From contig NW_018343954.1 in assembly GCF_002099425.1 (NCBI RefSeq), positions 20,917,501 through 20,981,500 of the forward strand: 64,000 bases of DNA. The letters run 5' to 3'. Shown piece after piece: positions 34,015 to 46,100 of the stretch. The notes beneath the pieces were generated by a model. It saw only the letters and a list, made by a program, of their open reading frames with translations. It did not search any database and was not told the DNA's origin. Position numbers and translations under genes: made by a program. How positions within the stretch are numbered: the first letter of the stretch is position 1; each line of letters begins with the position of its first letter. Source of the stretch: Phascolarctos cinereus (taxonomy: Eukaryota; Chordata; Mammalia; Diprotodontia; Phascolarctidae).

Positions 34015-34930
34015 CAAAATTTAACTCTTAATAAACTAATCTAATTATTAAACATAAAAAATGGAAAATAGATAATGGAAATGACATTGACACCAACTAT
34101 ACTTCCATCCAAATATAATTTCACAATTTCTTCCAGAAGTTTAACCAGTGTAAATTAATTGTCTTAAGACCAAAAGAACTCAGAAAGCACCTTAGGAAAC
34201 ATTCCACTTACATGCCAAATCAAGGGAGCTTTGGATTACAGTATAAACTTGTCTACTGTATATTATTGAAAAGGATGATGGCTGATTGTGAGCAATATTG
34301 TTTCATAATCTGAAAGAATCAGTGGAGGATAAAACCAGCTTAGAGTAAGCTTAGCAAAATATCCAACTAAGTTAAGCCATCCCAAGGGAATACAAGTGTA
34401 AAAATGGAGAGTACTACAAACAGAAGAAAAATGGAAAATATTTATGAAACAAATCAACAATTTCATCCATCGAAAATGCTGGAGAGACCTACCATCTATT
34501 CTCTCCTTGGTATCAGTCTTAAGAGTGGAAGCACATTATTTCATTGCACCCATCTTGAATGCTCAGTTCTTCATTAGAGGAGTCAGGCAGATATTTCACC
34601 TGTATTTTCTTGTCATGACTTGTCTTGTCTCCATTTTTCTGAAAGGGCTCTATGAAGTCTCTCCTATGTGCTTCCAACAGCCACAGTTTCTCACTTCTAT
34701 TCTCTTGATATAACCACTGATGTTCTCAATTAGATCAAGTGATTCCGGCCTCATAATATCTTTTTTTTCTCTTAAGTCTACAGGTGACCTGCATGTCTAT
34801 TCTTCCTCTTGCCCTGGTTCCATCTACGGCTTTGTGGTCTGGTCTTGTCCTTTTAAAGAGCTCACTCAGCACCATCACTCACAACATTCCATAAGTTTTT
34901 GGTTTAGGGTACCACTTTTCATATTTTGAC
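34015..34930. other. no gene recognised
   Basis: No repeat that I can assign. Frames at 34263-34929 on both strands lack recognisable motifs. Confidence 0.5.
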
Positions 34931-35170
34931 ACCGGGATCTTGGGATTTTTAAACTTCCAAAAATTAGTCCTATTTCTATCCTATGTGGCCAAGCACAGCA
35001 AATCCAGTCTTTCTATATGCAACCATTCCATATGTGAAAACAATGATCATTTGCCTTCCTTACCTCAACAAGTATTTGCTTCTCTAAGCTAATCATCTCC
35101 AATTTCTTCTGGTGAACCTTAACTGTCAGGGTCCCTAGAGTGCACATTAAATTGTTTGTTTTCTTTTAGA
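34930..35170 (-). mobile_element. possible CR1/L3 LINE fragment
   Basis: 'gtggccaagcacagcaaatcc', 'cttctctaagctaatcatct', 'ccaatttcttctggtgaacc' resemble the CR1/L3 block seen more clearly at 40.3 kb. Low confidence. Confidence 0.3.
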
Positions 35171-35224
35171 CATCACTCAATTAAAAAAAAAAAAAGCAAC
35201 TTTGAAAACATGCCTAATATTTGG

Positions 35225-35912
35225 CAGATACTTTGCTAGGTTTCGGAGATAAAAAGACAAAAACGAAAGAGTTATTGCCCTCAAGGAATTCATGTTCTAT
35301 TGGATGACAGAACACAAACAAACACAAGTATATAAAATGCATAAAATGCAATTTTAATGGGGAAGTGACATCTGAGTCAGGGAGGTTGGAAACAGAAAAG
35401 CCTCATATAAAAGGTGATGTTAGAAGGAAACTAGGTATTTAAAGAGAGAGGTGAGAAGGGGGCATATGCCAAACACGGAAGATAGCCTATACAAAGGCAC
35501 AGAGATAGATGATTGAGTTTTATGTATGGCAAGAAGGAAACTTTGACTGGATTGTAAAATGTGTGAATGGGAATATAATAAGGTTGTAAAAATAAGTTAA
35601 AAAGAGATATACATACAAAAATAGTAGCTTTTATTTAATCTTAATGCTAATTATAAGCTAAAGGAGTTTACTGAACCCTATGCTTTAAGAATAACACTTC
35701 CCTTGCTGTGAGGAGAGTGACTGGAGTAGGGAGAGAGTTGGAGTAATGAAACCAAGTAAGAGGCTATTACAATAGTCTAACTGAAGCATGCTAGAGTGGA
35801 GTGGCCATATGAGTAGAGAGAAGGGGACAGATACAAGAGACACTATAAAAACAGAACTGAGAAAGCTTGAATTTGTAGGAGTGAGGGAAAGAGGGAGAGG
35901 AATCAAAGATTA
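35225..35912 (-). mobile_element. L2 LINE fragment, antisense, part 1
   Basis: 'ttgccctcaaggaattcatg', 'gaggctattacaatagtcta' and 'gacagatacaagagacacta' are complements of the L2 3' end and RT C-terminal segment. The element continues at 36180 beyond a SINE. Confidence 0.78.
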
Positions 35913-35948
35913 CTACTACTCGTACTACCATTACTGCTGCTGCTGCTA
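35913..35948. repeat. TAC/TGC trinucleotide tract
   Basis: Short imperfect runs of TAC and then TGC triplets. Confidence 0.8.
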
Positions 35949-36175
35949 ACTAGCTAACATTTACAAAGTACTTTACAAATATTATCTCCTTTTATCTTCA
36001 CAACAATCCTGGAACCTTGGTACTATGATTATTCAAATTTTACAGATGAGAAAACTGAGGCAGATAGAGGTTACATGACTTTCCACAGTCACACAGCTAG
36101 TAAGTGTCTGAGGCCGAATTAGAACTTAGGTCTTTCTGAATCCAGGTCCAGCCCTCTATTTACTGTGCCACATAT
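35949..36175 (-). mobile_element. CORE-SINE inserted in L2
   Basis: 'aaagtactttacaaatatta', 'cagatgagaaaactgaggca', 'cacacagctagtaagtgtct' and 'ccagccctctatttactgtg' in reversed order. L2 sequence reads on across it. Confidence 0.9.
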
Positions 36176-36179
36176 ATTA

Positions 36180-36440
36180 ACTCAGAGGCGATGAACCTTG
36201 AGTGACTGAAACGATGGGTGGTACCTCTTACAGAAAGAGAGATGTCTCAAAAAAGGATCAGTTTTGGAGAAACTTTAATCATGTATGTTTTTGACATGAC
36301 ACAGTTGAGATGCTACATTTTATCCTGTTATAAGGGGGGATACTAGATCAGAGTTCAGAAGAGCAACTCATGATAGTAATAAACACCCGAATCATTTGCA
36401 AAGAGATAGTAATTAAAACCATAGGAGTAATAAGAGACAG
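36180..36440 (-). mobile_element. L2 LINE fragment, antisense, part 2
   Basis: 'ttgagtgactgaaacgatgg', 'ttgacatgacacagttgaga' and 'gaatcatttgcaaagagata' follow, in L2 order, what is lost at 35912. Confidence 0.65.
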
Positions 36441-36786
36441 GCTAGAGAGAGAAAAGATGACAAAACATTGATTTATAACTACCAAGGTAAGGGGCTGGAT
36501 ATGGCCGTGATCCAGCAAAGAAGATGAAAAATGAACAGTCAGGCATGTATGCCAGGAGTTTAACCAAGTCAGACACCTCTTTTGTCTTCCCTTGGGCATG
36601 CTCCAGTTTTGAAAGGTCCCTCCTGAGTTGTTACACCCAGAATCGGACACCTGAACTAAACTCCCTGAAATCTTGGTTAAACTATTAATTTACTTCATGA
36701 ATATTGTGAGCATACAAGAAAACATCAGCATAGGGCACAAATTCTTTATTAGTATGAAACAAAATCATATTTTCTTACTATATATT

Positions 36787-37394
36787 TTATCTGATCCACG
36801 AAATAACCTTCCCAAAACATCTTGTTAAACCTAATTTATGATCAATACCATCAAAATATGGAAAATCATTTGAGTTCCAAATTTCAAGATTTTTTCCATA
36901 AAAGAAATCAGGCTGACATATCAGTGGAGTTTTTGCATCACATAATATTACTGAATTATCTGAGGGAGAGAACAGTTGTGAATTGCTATTATTTGAAGTA
37001 ATTCTGTTGCTAAGGTTACAGCTATTCTGTGTGTATGCTCCCCACCGTTCCCACTTCTCCAATCTTATGGAAACCAAATAATTCCATCTTTATATAGTAT
37101 GTATGTATGAAATCCAAACAAGAGTTGTCATTTGATTTTTTGTTTAGTTTTTTTTTTCTTCTATGAAATTTGCTGACCTTTCTAAGGGACATATTAATTC
37201 ACCAACTATAGCAATTCAGCAACAAACTTGAAAGAATAATTTCTCAGTTTAATATCTATATTCCTCTGTGGAGTTTCAAACACGACAGTATTGGATGATA
37301 TTAAGTTTTCCCAATAGTTGAAACATCCTACACAATTCTCTTCTAAAATAAGCAGAACAAGGCTAATATTTATAAATGCTTTCATGTCTCTCAA
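36787..37394 (-). other. two unassigned minus-strand frames, possible coding exons
   Basis: The first frame (37206-37394) starts MRDMKAFINISLVLLILEEN, which looks like a signal peptide, and continues FNYWENLISSNTVVFETPQ. The second (36787-37077) has 96 codons with a mixed, non-repetitive composition, several cysteines and possible N-glycosylation sites (NLSNR, NNSNS). Neither lies in a repeat that I can recognise. The order signal peptide then cysteine-bearing segment would fit two exons of a secreted or membrane protein. I see no strong splice sites joining them and recognise no family. Chance frames remain quite possible. Confidence 0.25.
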
Positions 37395-37704
37395 AAATAA
37401 TCATTTAAAAATACAAAAATTGAATTACCCAAATGCTGTTAATAATCATTATTCAATACTTAAAAATGGAAATACAGTTATAAGGCAGTATATAATGCAA
37501 TGCTATATGTTAATATATTCCTGCGTTTGCCAACATCTTACTATATTTTATATTTAAGAAATTCATTTTGCATATTTGCATTTCTCCTAATAGAAAATAT
37601 ATGTACATAAAACTTTTTTAAGTAGTTCACCAAATCCTTCTTCACATCACTTTTCCTCATAAAGTTACTACAAAAACAATTTAAGATGACAAAGATGAGA
37701 GACT

Positions 37705-37780
37705 TTTGCAACCAACTGAATAAATATTTATTAAACATGGACTATGTGCCAAGGACAGGACTAGGTGCTAGGGATTTTCT
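37705..37780 (-). mobile_element. L2/MIR 3'-end fragment
   Basis: 'aataaatatttattaaacat' and 'ggactatgtgccaaggacag' are the complement of the L2 3' end. Confidence 0.6.
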
Positions 37781-38319
37781 TTTTGTTCAGAGTGGTGATT
37801 TCATAGTGAGGATCATCCCTCTACAAATGAAGTTCTGTAACTTAGAGAACTGGTTTGTTACCTGAGGTAGCAAAGGGAGAAAATCACATAGTCAGGATGT
37901 GTTAAAAATTAGATTGAAATCTGTGTCAGCCTGACTCTAAGAGTACCTGGTTACATCTCTATTCTTTATGTTATGCTACTTTGTGGACCCGGAGATTTCT
38001 TTTAATGGACCTGTAATTTCACTAGTACAGAGAAATTCCAGTAATGAAATACTCTCTGCCTTAGTATAGAAAATGCTCAGTGAGGAAACCATGCAGCCAG
38101 GAAGATAGTTAGCTGCTCTAAAGACTTAGCTTCTTCAAGAGCTGACAATTCTAATAAGAGGCTAAGACCCTGAGAAATCACACAAGTCACTCGGTTAATA
38201 CTGGTTAGAAACAAGACTTGAATTAATCTTCCTGGTTCTGATATTAGCTCTCTACCACTATGGCGTGTGGAATCTGGACACATAGAAGACAAAAATGATA
38301 GCCCTTACCCTTGATTGTG

Positions 38320-38465
38320 AGAAAGCAACATAGATACAGATAAATGATAAAATGTAGATTCAGGATCATTTTAGGTGGCTGTGGGAGATCTAATGACTGG
38401 AGGAATCTGGGAAGCTCTCCTATATGAGAGGGCTTGAGCTGAGTCTTAAAGGGAGATACCGAGGA
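38320..38465 (-). mobile_element. possible L2 fragment
   Basis: 'gcttgagctgagtcttaaag' and the words before it resemble the L2 3'-region complement. Weak. Confidence 0.35.
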
Positions 38466-38579
38466 AACATTTTGCTTGTAGGTGTCCAGCTTCGCAGCTC
38501 TTAAATTCAAGAATTCTCAATCTCCTGTAAACTCTAAAAAGTAGAAGGAAAGGTCAAGCTTAGGAATACTAGTCAGGTC

Positions 38580-39409
38580 AAGTCAATGAGCATTTATTAA
38601 GCACCTACTATGTGCCAGGAATTGTTCTGATTACTAGGGATACAAGGAAAGGAAAAACAAAACAAAAGTACAACAATCAATAATTGGTATCCTCAAGGAT
38701 CTCAGAATCCAATAGAAGAGACAACATAAATAAAACAACCATATATGAACATCTCCCCCCCAAAAAAACAAACCAAAATAAAGAAAAAACACCCTATATA
38801 CAGGACAAATTAGAGATAATCAACATAGGAATGACACTAGTATTAAGGGAGACTGGGAAATGTTTCTTGTAGAAGGTGGGATTTTAGATGGGAATTGAAG
38901 GATGCTAGGGAAGACGGCAAAGAGTGTTTGAAAGAGAGAAAATTCCAGGCATGAGAGGCAGCCTGTGAAAATGCATGGAGAAGGGAGATGAAGAATCTTG
39001 TGTGAAAAACAGGGGGAAAAAAAGATGCTACTGTCACTGGATCAAGGAGTACTGGGTAGGATGGGCAGGGAGTAAGTTATAAGAAGATTGCAAAGAAAAA
39101 GGGGATCATATTGTAAAGGGTTTTAAAAAGCAGACAGGTTATATATTTGATCCTGGAGGTCATAAATAGTGTATTTTATTGAATAGGAGGTCATACAATC
39201 AGATCTACACTTCAGAAGATCACTTAGATGTCTGAGTGGTTGTTGGCTTGTAGTAGGGACAAATTAGAGTCAGGGGAACCAAGGCATTTTCAGTGGTTTA
39301 GGTCTGACGTGGCACACACACATACACACACACAGAGACACAGACACACACACACACACACACATTGCAATTAGGATTAGGGTTTTAATTGCGCGTGCAC
39401 ATGCACCCA

Positions 39410-39442
<33 letters not shown>

Positions 39443-39650
39443 ATGTGTGTGCGTGCCTGCACCTGGATGGTGACACTGTCAGGGGAGAGAAAAGGAAAAT
39501 ATGAGAGACGTTACAAAAGTAAAAGGAACAGGACTTGGAAACAGATTTGGTATGGCAAATGAAAGAACGAAGAAATCAAGGGTACAACTTAGGGTGTCAG
39601 TGTGACTGGGTAAAAGGTGGAGTCCTTGTTATTATGAGAGGAAAGCTTCT
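38580..39650 (-). mobile_element. L2 LINE, antisense, long fragment
   Basis: From the 3' end ('gagcatttattaagcaccta', 'ctatgtgccaggaattgttc') through 'ttcttgtagaaggtgggatt', 'atatatttgatcctggaggt' and 'ggacttggaaacagatttgg'. About 1.07 kb of the L2 3' part, interrupted by a CA/TG array at 39316-39457. No frame survives. Confidence 0.85.
39316..39457. repeat. inverted (CA)n / (TG)n array
   Basis: A CA-rich arm (39316-39364) and a TG-rich arm (about 39410-39457) face each other across 'attgcaattaggattagggt' and related bases. GCAATTA and TAATTGC inside the spacer are themselves an inverted pair, so the whole could form a long hairpin. Confidence 0.9.
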
Positions 39651-40089
39651 GTTTTCTAAACTGGTGTCACAAAATGAAGCAGCAAGTCAGAAGTGAGCCA
39701 GGAATTACTTTCCCTGGTCAACAACTCACTGCATGCCTCAGCTAACAGTGATCATTTTCTTCTGGTGGGCTGGGGAGTGGGGGGGGGGGAAATTATATCT
39801 CTCTACCCTTTCTACATATTCAGGCCTGGAATTCCAAGGGGAAAATAAAGAAATAATTGATTTACAATTCACTTTCACAGAGCACAGGGAAAGGGAACAT
39901 CAACTTCCTCATTGCTGCATTCATCGTGGAAGCAGCCCTATTCACTGGGCACCAATAAGAGCATTTGCTTCTCTTCTCTTAGTAAGGGCTATGGCATGTT
40001 TCTATTTCCATATAAGAGGTCCTTCTAATAAAGTCTGCATCATGTGACATCATCAAGTTGACTGGAGGAACTCATCAGATTTTTAACGA
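39651..40089. other. no gene recognised
   Basis: No assigned repeat. There is a G run near 39778-39789. Confidence 0.5.
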
Positions 40090-40747
40090 TTCCCTTCATC
40101 AACTCATCATTAAGAGTCCACAACATAATTGGTATCTAGTTATCCTCTGCTTGAAGATCTTCAGTGGGGGGGGAAGGGGGGACTTCCGACCTGTCCCTCC
40201 CCCTTTTGGAGAGCTCTCCCTGTAAGAAAGATTGTCCTCATCCTAAGCCTATACTTGCCTCTTTGCATTGCCCTTTTGAATCACGCAAAATAAACAGATT
40301 TAATCCCTCTTCCACAGGACAGCCCTTCAAATACTTGAATACAGTTAACATAGTCCCCTAAATTGTCTCTTCTCTAGGTTAAACATTCTAGTTCCTTTAA
40401 CTTACTCTCTTATGACATGGTTTCAAGGTCCACTACCATCTTAGTTGTACACTAACATCTCTGACTTTTCTCTAGCTTTTCACTGTCATTTCTTAGATGT
40501 GATGAACAGAACTAAATAGCACACTCCAAATGTGTTCTGATCAAGGCTTAATACAGCCAATTTAGCATCTCTCTGGTACTAGATACTCAGCATCTCAATG
40601 CACACTAAAATTGTGATAGCTTTCTTAGCTGCCACAAAACACTGCTGACTTATACTGAGCACAATAAAACACAAGATATTTTACATATGGACCTTTGTCT
40701 TTATAGGCCTCCCCAGTCTTGTATTTATCAAGTTAATTTTCTTAAAA
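40090..40747 (-). mobile_element. CR1/L3-type LINE, antisense, part 1
   Basis: 'tgcttgaagatcttcagtgg', 'gacagcccttcaaatacttg', 'cttatgacatggtttcaagg', 'cacactccaaatgtgttctg' and 'cagtcttgtatttatcaag' follow the 3' part of an old CR1/L3 family in complement. The same family lies sense at 58545-58905. It is cut by L1 'G' and resumes at 47338. Confidence 0.75.
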
Positions 40748-40759
40748 CTGAGTCTAAGG

Positions 40760-41558
40760 TTCCACTTCCAGGAGCCAAGATGGTGGAGTGAAAAGGTAGT
40801 CGCTCTCACTCTCTGCTATCAACCTCTGAAAACCCAGAAAAAAAACCTGGAACAGCTGAACTAGGAGAAAGATGGGGAGCAGCAGTGAAGCAGCCCAGCA
40901 AATGGGGTCTCCCAGTGCCTCAGCAAAAATAAGGGAGGCAGAACTACAAGGCAGACAACTACCCCGAGGCATTCATCTGAAAGGAGGTGAAGAAAACAAC
41001 CTAAAGGCTTCCTAAGGCCCTGGCCTTGCTGGTTCCAGCCCAACACCAGATGAGCTGTCACAGCCGTGCGGCCTCCAATTGTGAAGAAATCCTGAAGCAC
41101 AGGCGGTAGAACAGGCAAACACCAACACCTGGACCTCCCAGTGTCTCAGTGAGGGTGGGGGGAACTGGTGGAAACCAGCTCAGAAAACCACCAGGTGATT
41201 TGGTACTTTACCTCAAACGAATCTCCCAGTGAATTAGCAGAAACCAGGGAGACAACACTGCAGGGGGCCCCAGGCAGATAAACACCCTACAGCACCCATC
41301 TATAAGGAGCTGAAGAAAGCTAAAGGAAAGGGAAAGCAGGCAATCTAGAATGCCTGAAACTTCCGGCCTTGCTGATTCCAGCCCAACACGAGGTAAGCTG
41401 CCAAAAATCTACAGCCTCCAATTGCCAGCATAAGAGGCCCCAGCATACAAAGCCAGTGACCAAGACCTAGGCTCCCGACACAAGAAGCTGGGTCAGTACC
41501 CTCTGTTCCCCAGCAGGAGAGCTCAATCTCTTTAAAGGCCAGGGAATAAAGAAACACC
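40760..41558 (+). promoter_or_regulatory. L1 'G' 5'UTR with repeated units
   Basis: 'aggagccaagatggtggagt' opens the element. Two diverged blocks follow: 'tctcccagtg' at 40908 and 41222, 'ggccttgctggttccagccc' near 41022 and 'ggccttgctgattccagccc' near 41365, each followed by words for a complement protein LVLGWNQQG. A third 'ctcccagtgtctcag' lies near 41137. The blocks repeat at about 315-345 bp. L1 5'UTRs act as promoters in other mammals, and repeated 5' monomers are known from mouse L1. Confidence 0.7.
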
Positions 41559-42523
41559 ATGAGCAAAAAGAAATGTACCATAGATTCATATTATGAGAAG
41601 AGTGAAGATCAAGACAGAAATTCTGAAGAAGACAACATTGTCAACAAACCCACATCTGCAACAACAAAAGGGAATATAAACTGGTCTGAAGCCCAAAAAG
41701 CCTTCTTAGAAGAGCTCAAGAAGGATTTTAATAGTCAAATAAGAGAGACAGAAGAGTCCTTCAAAAATATAATTGGACAACTGGAAAAAAAATACACTGA
41801 AGAAAACAAGTCCCTAAAAAACACAATTGGCCAATTGAAGATGAAAGGACAAAAGCTAATACAAGAAAACAATATGTTAAAAACTAGAATTGACAAATGG
41901 AAACTAATGTCTCTATGAGAGAGCAAGAATCAGTCAAACAGAAACAAAAACATGAAAAAATAGACGAAAACGTAAAATACTTCATCGGTAAAACAACCGA
42001 CCTGGAAATAGATTCAGGAGAGACAATTTAAAAAGTATTGGACTACCTGAAAATCATGATGAAAAAAAGAGTCTGGACAGCATCTTTCAGGAAATCATAA
42101 AGGAAATCTTCCCAGAAGTCCTAGAACCAGAAGGGAAAATAACCGTAGAAAGAATACACTGATCACGAAAATTACCAGATGAAAGTGAAGGTGCTGCAAG
42201 CAGCCAGAGAGGAACAATTTAAATATCATGGAACCACAGTCAGGATTACAATGGACCTTGCAGCTTCTACATTAAAAGAACACAGGGTATGGAACATGAT
42301 ATTCCATAAGGCAAAGTAGCTTGGAATGCAGCCAAGGATCAATTACCCAGCAAAAATGAGCATCATTTTTCAACGGAGGAGATGGATATTCAACGAAAAC
42401 AGGAGACTTCCAAACTTTCCTGATAAAAAAAACCAGAGCTCAACAAAAAATTTGATCTTCAAGTACAGGACTCAAGAAGGACTTATAAAGGTAAATGGTA
42501 CAGAAAGATACAATATACGGTAA
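41559..42523 (+). pseudogene. L1 ORF1 (broken) in L1 'G'
   Basis: The start is MSKKKCTIDSYYEKSEDQDR. The first 119 codons are Glu/Lys/Asn-rich with heptad-like spacing (QLEKKYTEENKSLKNTIGQL), as expected for the ORF1 coiled coil, and stop at 41918. The RNA-binding part continues in other frames (complement-free words 'ctggacagcatctttcagga', 'agaaccagaagggaaaataa'), and the C-terminal domain is read at 42326-42523 (MQPRINYPAKMSIIFQRRRW). At least two frame changes plus a stop. The normal role is nucleic-acid chaperone of the L1 particle. Confidence 0.85.
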
Positions 42524-43103
42524 ATGGGGGGGGCTGTTTAAACCCCTAGAAGGGAATATGACACTTGCAACCCTTGAGAACCGTATTGTTATTACACCAT
42601 GTTAAAGGAGTATACATAAAGAGGGTGGATATTAGTTGACTTTGATGTGATGATAATTAAAAAAAAATCTAATCAAGTGGGTTAAATGGATCCAAATAAG
42701 TAGATTAATCTGATTTTAGAAAATGTACTGAGAAAGGAGGAGGCAGACAAGGGTAAATTACATTACAGTAAAAGACACAAAATACTATTACAACAGAGGG
42801 AAAGAAGGGAGGTGGGGAACATTGTTTGAACCTTACTCTCATCAGATTTGGCTCAAAAAGGGCATAACATAATCAGTTAGGTATAGAAATCTGACTTGCT
42901 CTATAGGCAGTAGGAGGGGAAAGGGGAAAGAAAAGGGAGGGATGGAAAGAAGGCAGGTAGGAAGCAGTAAGAGTAAAGGGGAAGAAAAGAGAAAGGGATA
43001 ATAAAAGGGGGGAGGGACTGAAGGAGGCAGTGGTCAAAAGCAAAACATTAGTGAAGGGGGTAAATGAAAAAGGAGAAAGAAAAGCATAAATGGGGGGGAA
43101 AGG

Positions 43104-46100
43104 ATGGAGAAAAAGATACAAATAGTAATCATAACTGTGAATGTGAATGGGATGAACTCTCCCATAAAACAGAAATGGAATGCAGAATGGATTATAAACC
43201 ATAATCCTACAATATGTTGTTTACAGGAAACACATTTGAAAAAGAGTGACACATACAGGGTAAAGGGAAAAGGCTGGAGCAGAATATATTATGCTTCAAG
43301 TGAAGTAAAAAAAGCAGGAGTAGCAATCCTGATCTCAGACAAAGCAAAAGCAAAAATAGATCTAAACAAGAGACATAAGGAAGGAAACTACATCCTGCTA
43401 AAAGGCACCACAGACAGTGAAGTAATATCAGGACTAAACATATATCCACCAAATGGTATAGCATCCAAATTCTTACAGGAGAAGTTCAGGGAGTTACAGG
43501 AAGAAATAGATAGTAAAACTATACTAGTGGGGGACCTGAACCTCCCCCTCTCTGCACTAGATAAATCTAACCACAAAATAAACAAGAAAGAAGTTAAGGA
43601 GGTGAATAGAACATTAGAAAAGTTAGGTATGATAGACCTCTGGAGAAAACTGAACGGGGATAGGAAAGAATATACTTTTTTCTTGGCAGTACATGGCACA
43701 CACACAAAAATTGATCATATACTAGGGCATAAAAACCTCACAATCCAATGCAGAAAGGCAGAAATATTTAATGCATCCTTTTCAGATCATGACATAATAA
43801 AAATTATATATCATAAAGGGCCATGGAAAGATAGACTAAAAAATAATCAGAAACTAAACAATCTAATCCTAAAAAATGATTGGGTCAAACAACAAATCAT
43901 AGAAACAATCAATAATTTCATTCAAGAGAATGACAATAATGAGACAACATACCAAAACTATGGGATGCAGAAAGCAGTTCTTAGGGGAAGTTTTATATCT
44001 CTAAATGCTTACATAAATAAAATAGAAAAAGAGGAGAATGAATTGGGCATACAACTAAAAAAACTAGAAAAAGAACAAATTAAAAATCCTCAACTAAACA
44101 AAATTAGAAATATTGAAAACCAAAGGAAAAATTAATAAAATTGAAATTAAGAAAACTATTGAACTAATAAATAAAACTAAGAGCTGGTTTTATGGGGGAA
44201 AAAAACCAATAAAATAGAGAAACCTTTGGTTAATTTAATTAAAAAAAGAAAGAAAACCAAATTACTAGTATCAAGAATGAAAAGGGAAGCTACCACCAAG
44301 GAAGAGGAAATTAAAACAATAATTAGGAATTATTTTGCCCAACTATATGCCAACAAATTTGACAATCTTAGTGAAATGGATACATATTTACAAAAATATA
44401 AATTGCCCAGATTAACGAAGAGGAAGTAAAATACTTAAATAACCCCATCTCAGAAAAAGAAAATTGAAGCCATTGATGAACTCCCTAGGAAAAAATCTCC
44501 AGGGCCAGATGGATTTACAATTCTATCAAACATTTAAAGAACAATTAATTCCTATATATAGACTATTTGGGAAAATAGGTGAAGAAGGAGTCTTACCAAA
44601 TTCTTTTTATGATACAAATATGGTGTTGATACCTAAACCAGGAAGAGTCAAAATAGAGAAAGAAAATTATAGACCAATTTCTCTAATGAATATAGATGCA
44701 AAAATTTTAAACAAAATACTAGCAAGTAGATTGCAGCAACTTATCACAAGAATAATACACTATGACCAGGTAGGATTTATACCAGGAATGCAGGGATGGT
44801 TCAATAGTAGGAAAACTATCAGCATCATTGAGCATATCAACACAAAACCAACAGAAACCACATGATCATCTCAATAGATGCAGAAAAAGCTTTTGATAAA
44901 ATACAACACCCATTCCTATTAAAAACACTAGAAAGCATAGGTATAAATGGAGTCTTCCTTAAAATAATAAATAGCATCTATCTAAAACCTTCAGCAAGCA
45001 TTATATGTAATGGCAACAATATAGAAGCATTTCCAATAAGATCAGGGGTGAAACAAGGATGTCCATTATCACCACTGTTATTCAATATTGTACTGGAAAC
45101 CTTAGCTTTAGCAATAAGAGAAGAAAAAGAAATTGAAGGCATTAGAATAGGCAAAGAAGAAACAAAGCTATCACTCTTTGCAGATGATGATATACTTAGA
45201 GAATCCTAGAGAATCAAGTAAAAAACTACTTGAAATAATAAACAACTTTAGCAAAGTTGCAGGCTATAAAATAAACCCACATAAATCATCAGCATTTCTA
45301 TATATTACCAACAAAGCCCAACAGCAAGAGATAGAAAGAGAAATCCCATTTAAACTTACTGTAGACATTATAAAATATTTAGGAGTCTACCTCCCGAAAC
45401 AAACCCAGGAACTCTATGAACACAATTACAAAACACTTTTCACACAAATAAAATCAGATCTAAATAATTGGAAAAACATCAGTTGCTCATGGGTAGGCCG
45501 AGCTAATATAACAAAAATGACAATCCTACCTAAGCTAATTTACTTATTCAGTGCCATACCAATCAAACTACCAAAAATTATTTTATAGAGTTAAAAAAAT
45601 AATAACAAGATTCATTTGGAAAAACAAAAGGTCCAGAATATCAAAGGAACTAATGAAAAGAAATGCAGGGGAAGGTGGCCTAGCAATTCCAGATCTTAAA
45701 TTGTATTATAAAGCAGCAATCATCAAAACTGCTTGGTACTGGCTAAGAAATAGGGAGGTGGATCAGTGGAATAGGTTAAATATGCAAGACACAGTAGTCA
45801 ATGACTATAGTAATCTATTATTTGATAAACCCAAAGACCCCAGCTTCTGGGATAAGAACCCACTCTTTGAAAAAAACTGCTGGGAAAACTGGAAAAGAGT
45901 ATGGCAGAAACTAGGCATAGACCCAAATCTCACACCATATACCAAAATAAAGTCAAAATGGGTTCATGACTTAGATATAAAGGCTGATACCATAAGTAAA
46001 CTGGGAGAACAAGGAATAGTTTACCTATCAGATCTATGGAGAACAGAAGAATTCATGACCAAACAGGAGATAGAGAACATTATGAAAAGCAAAATGGATA

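Noticed and set aside
39364-39385. Telomere-like 'ttaggattaggg'
   Set aside because: Two imperfect units only, not an interstitial telomeric array.
42873-43705. Minus-strand Ser/Pro/Phe-rich frames opposite L1 G
   Set aside because: Shadows of the purine-rich spacer and ORF2 endonuclease.
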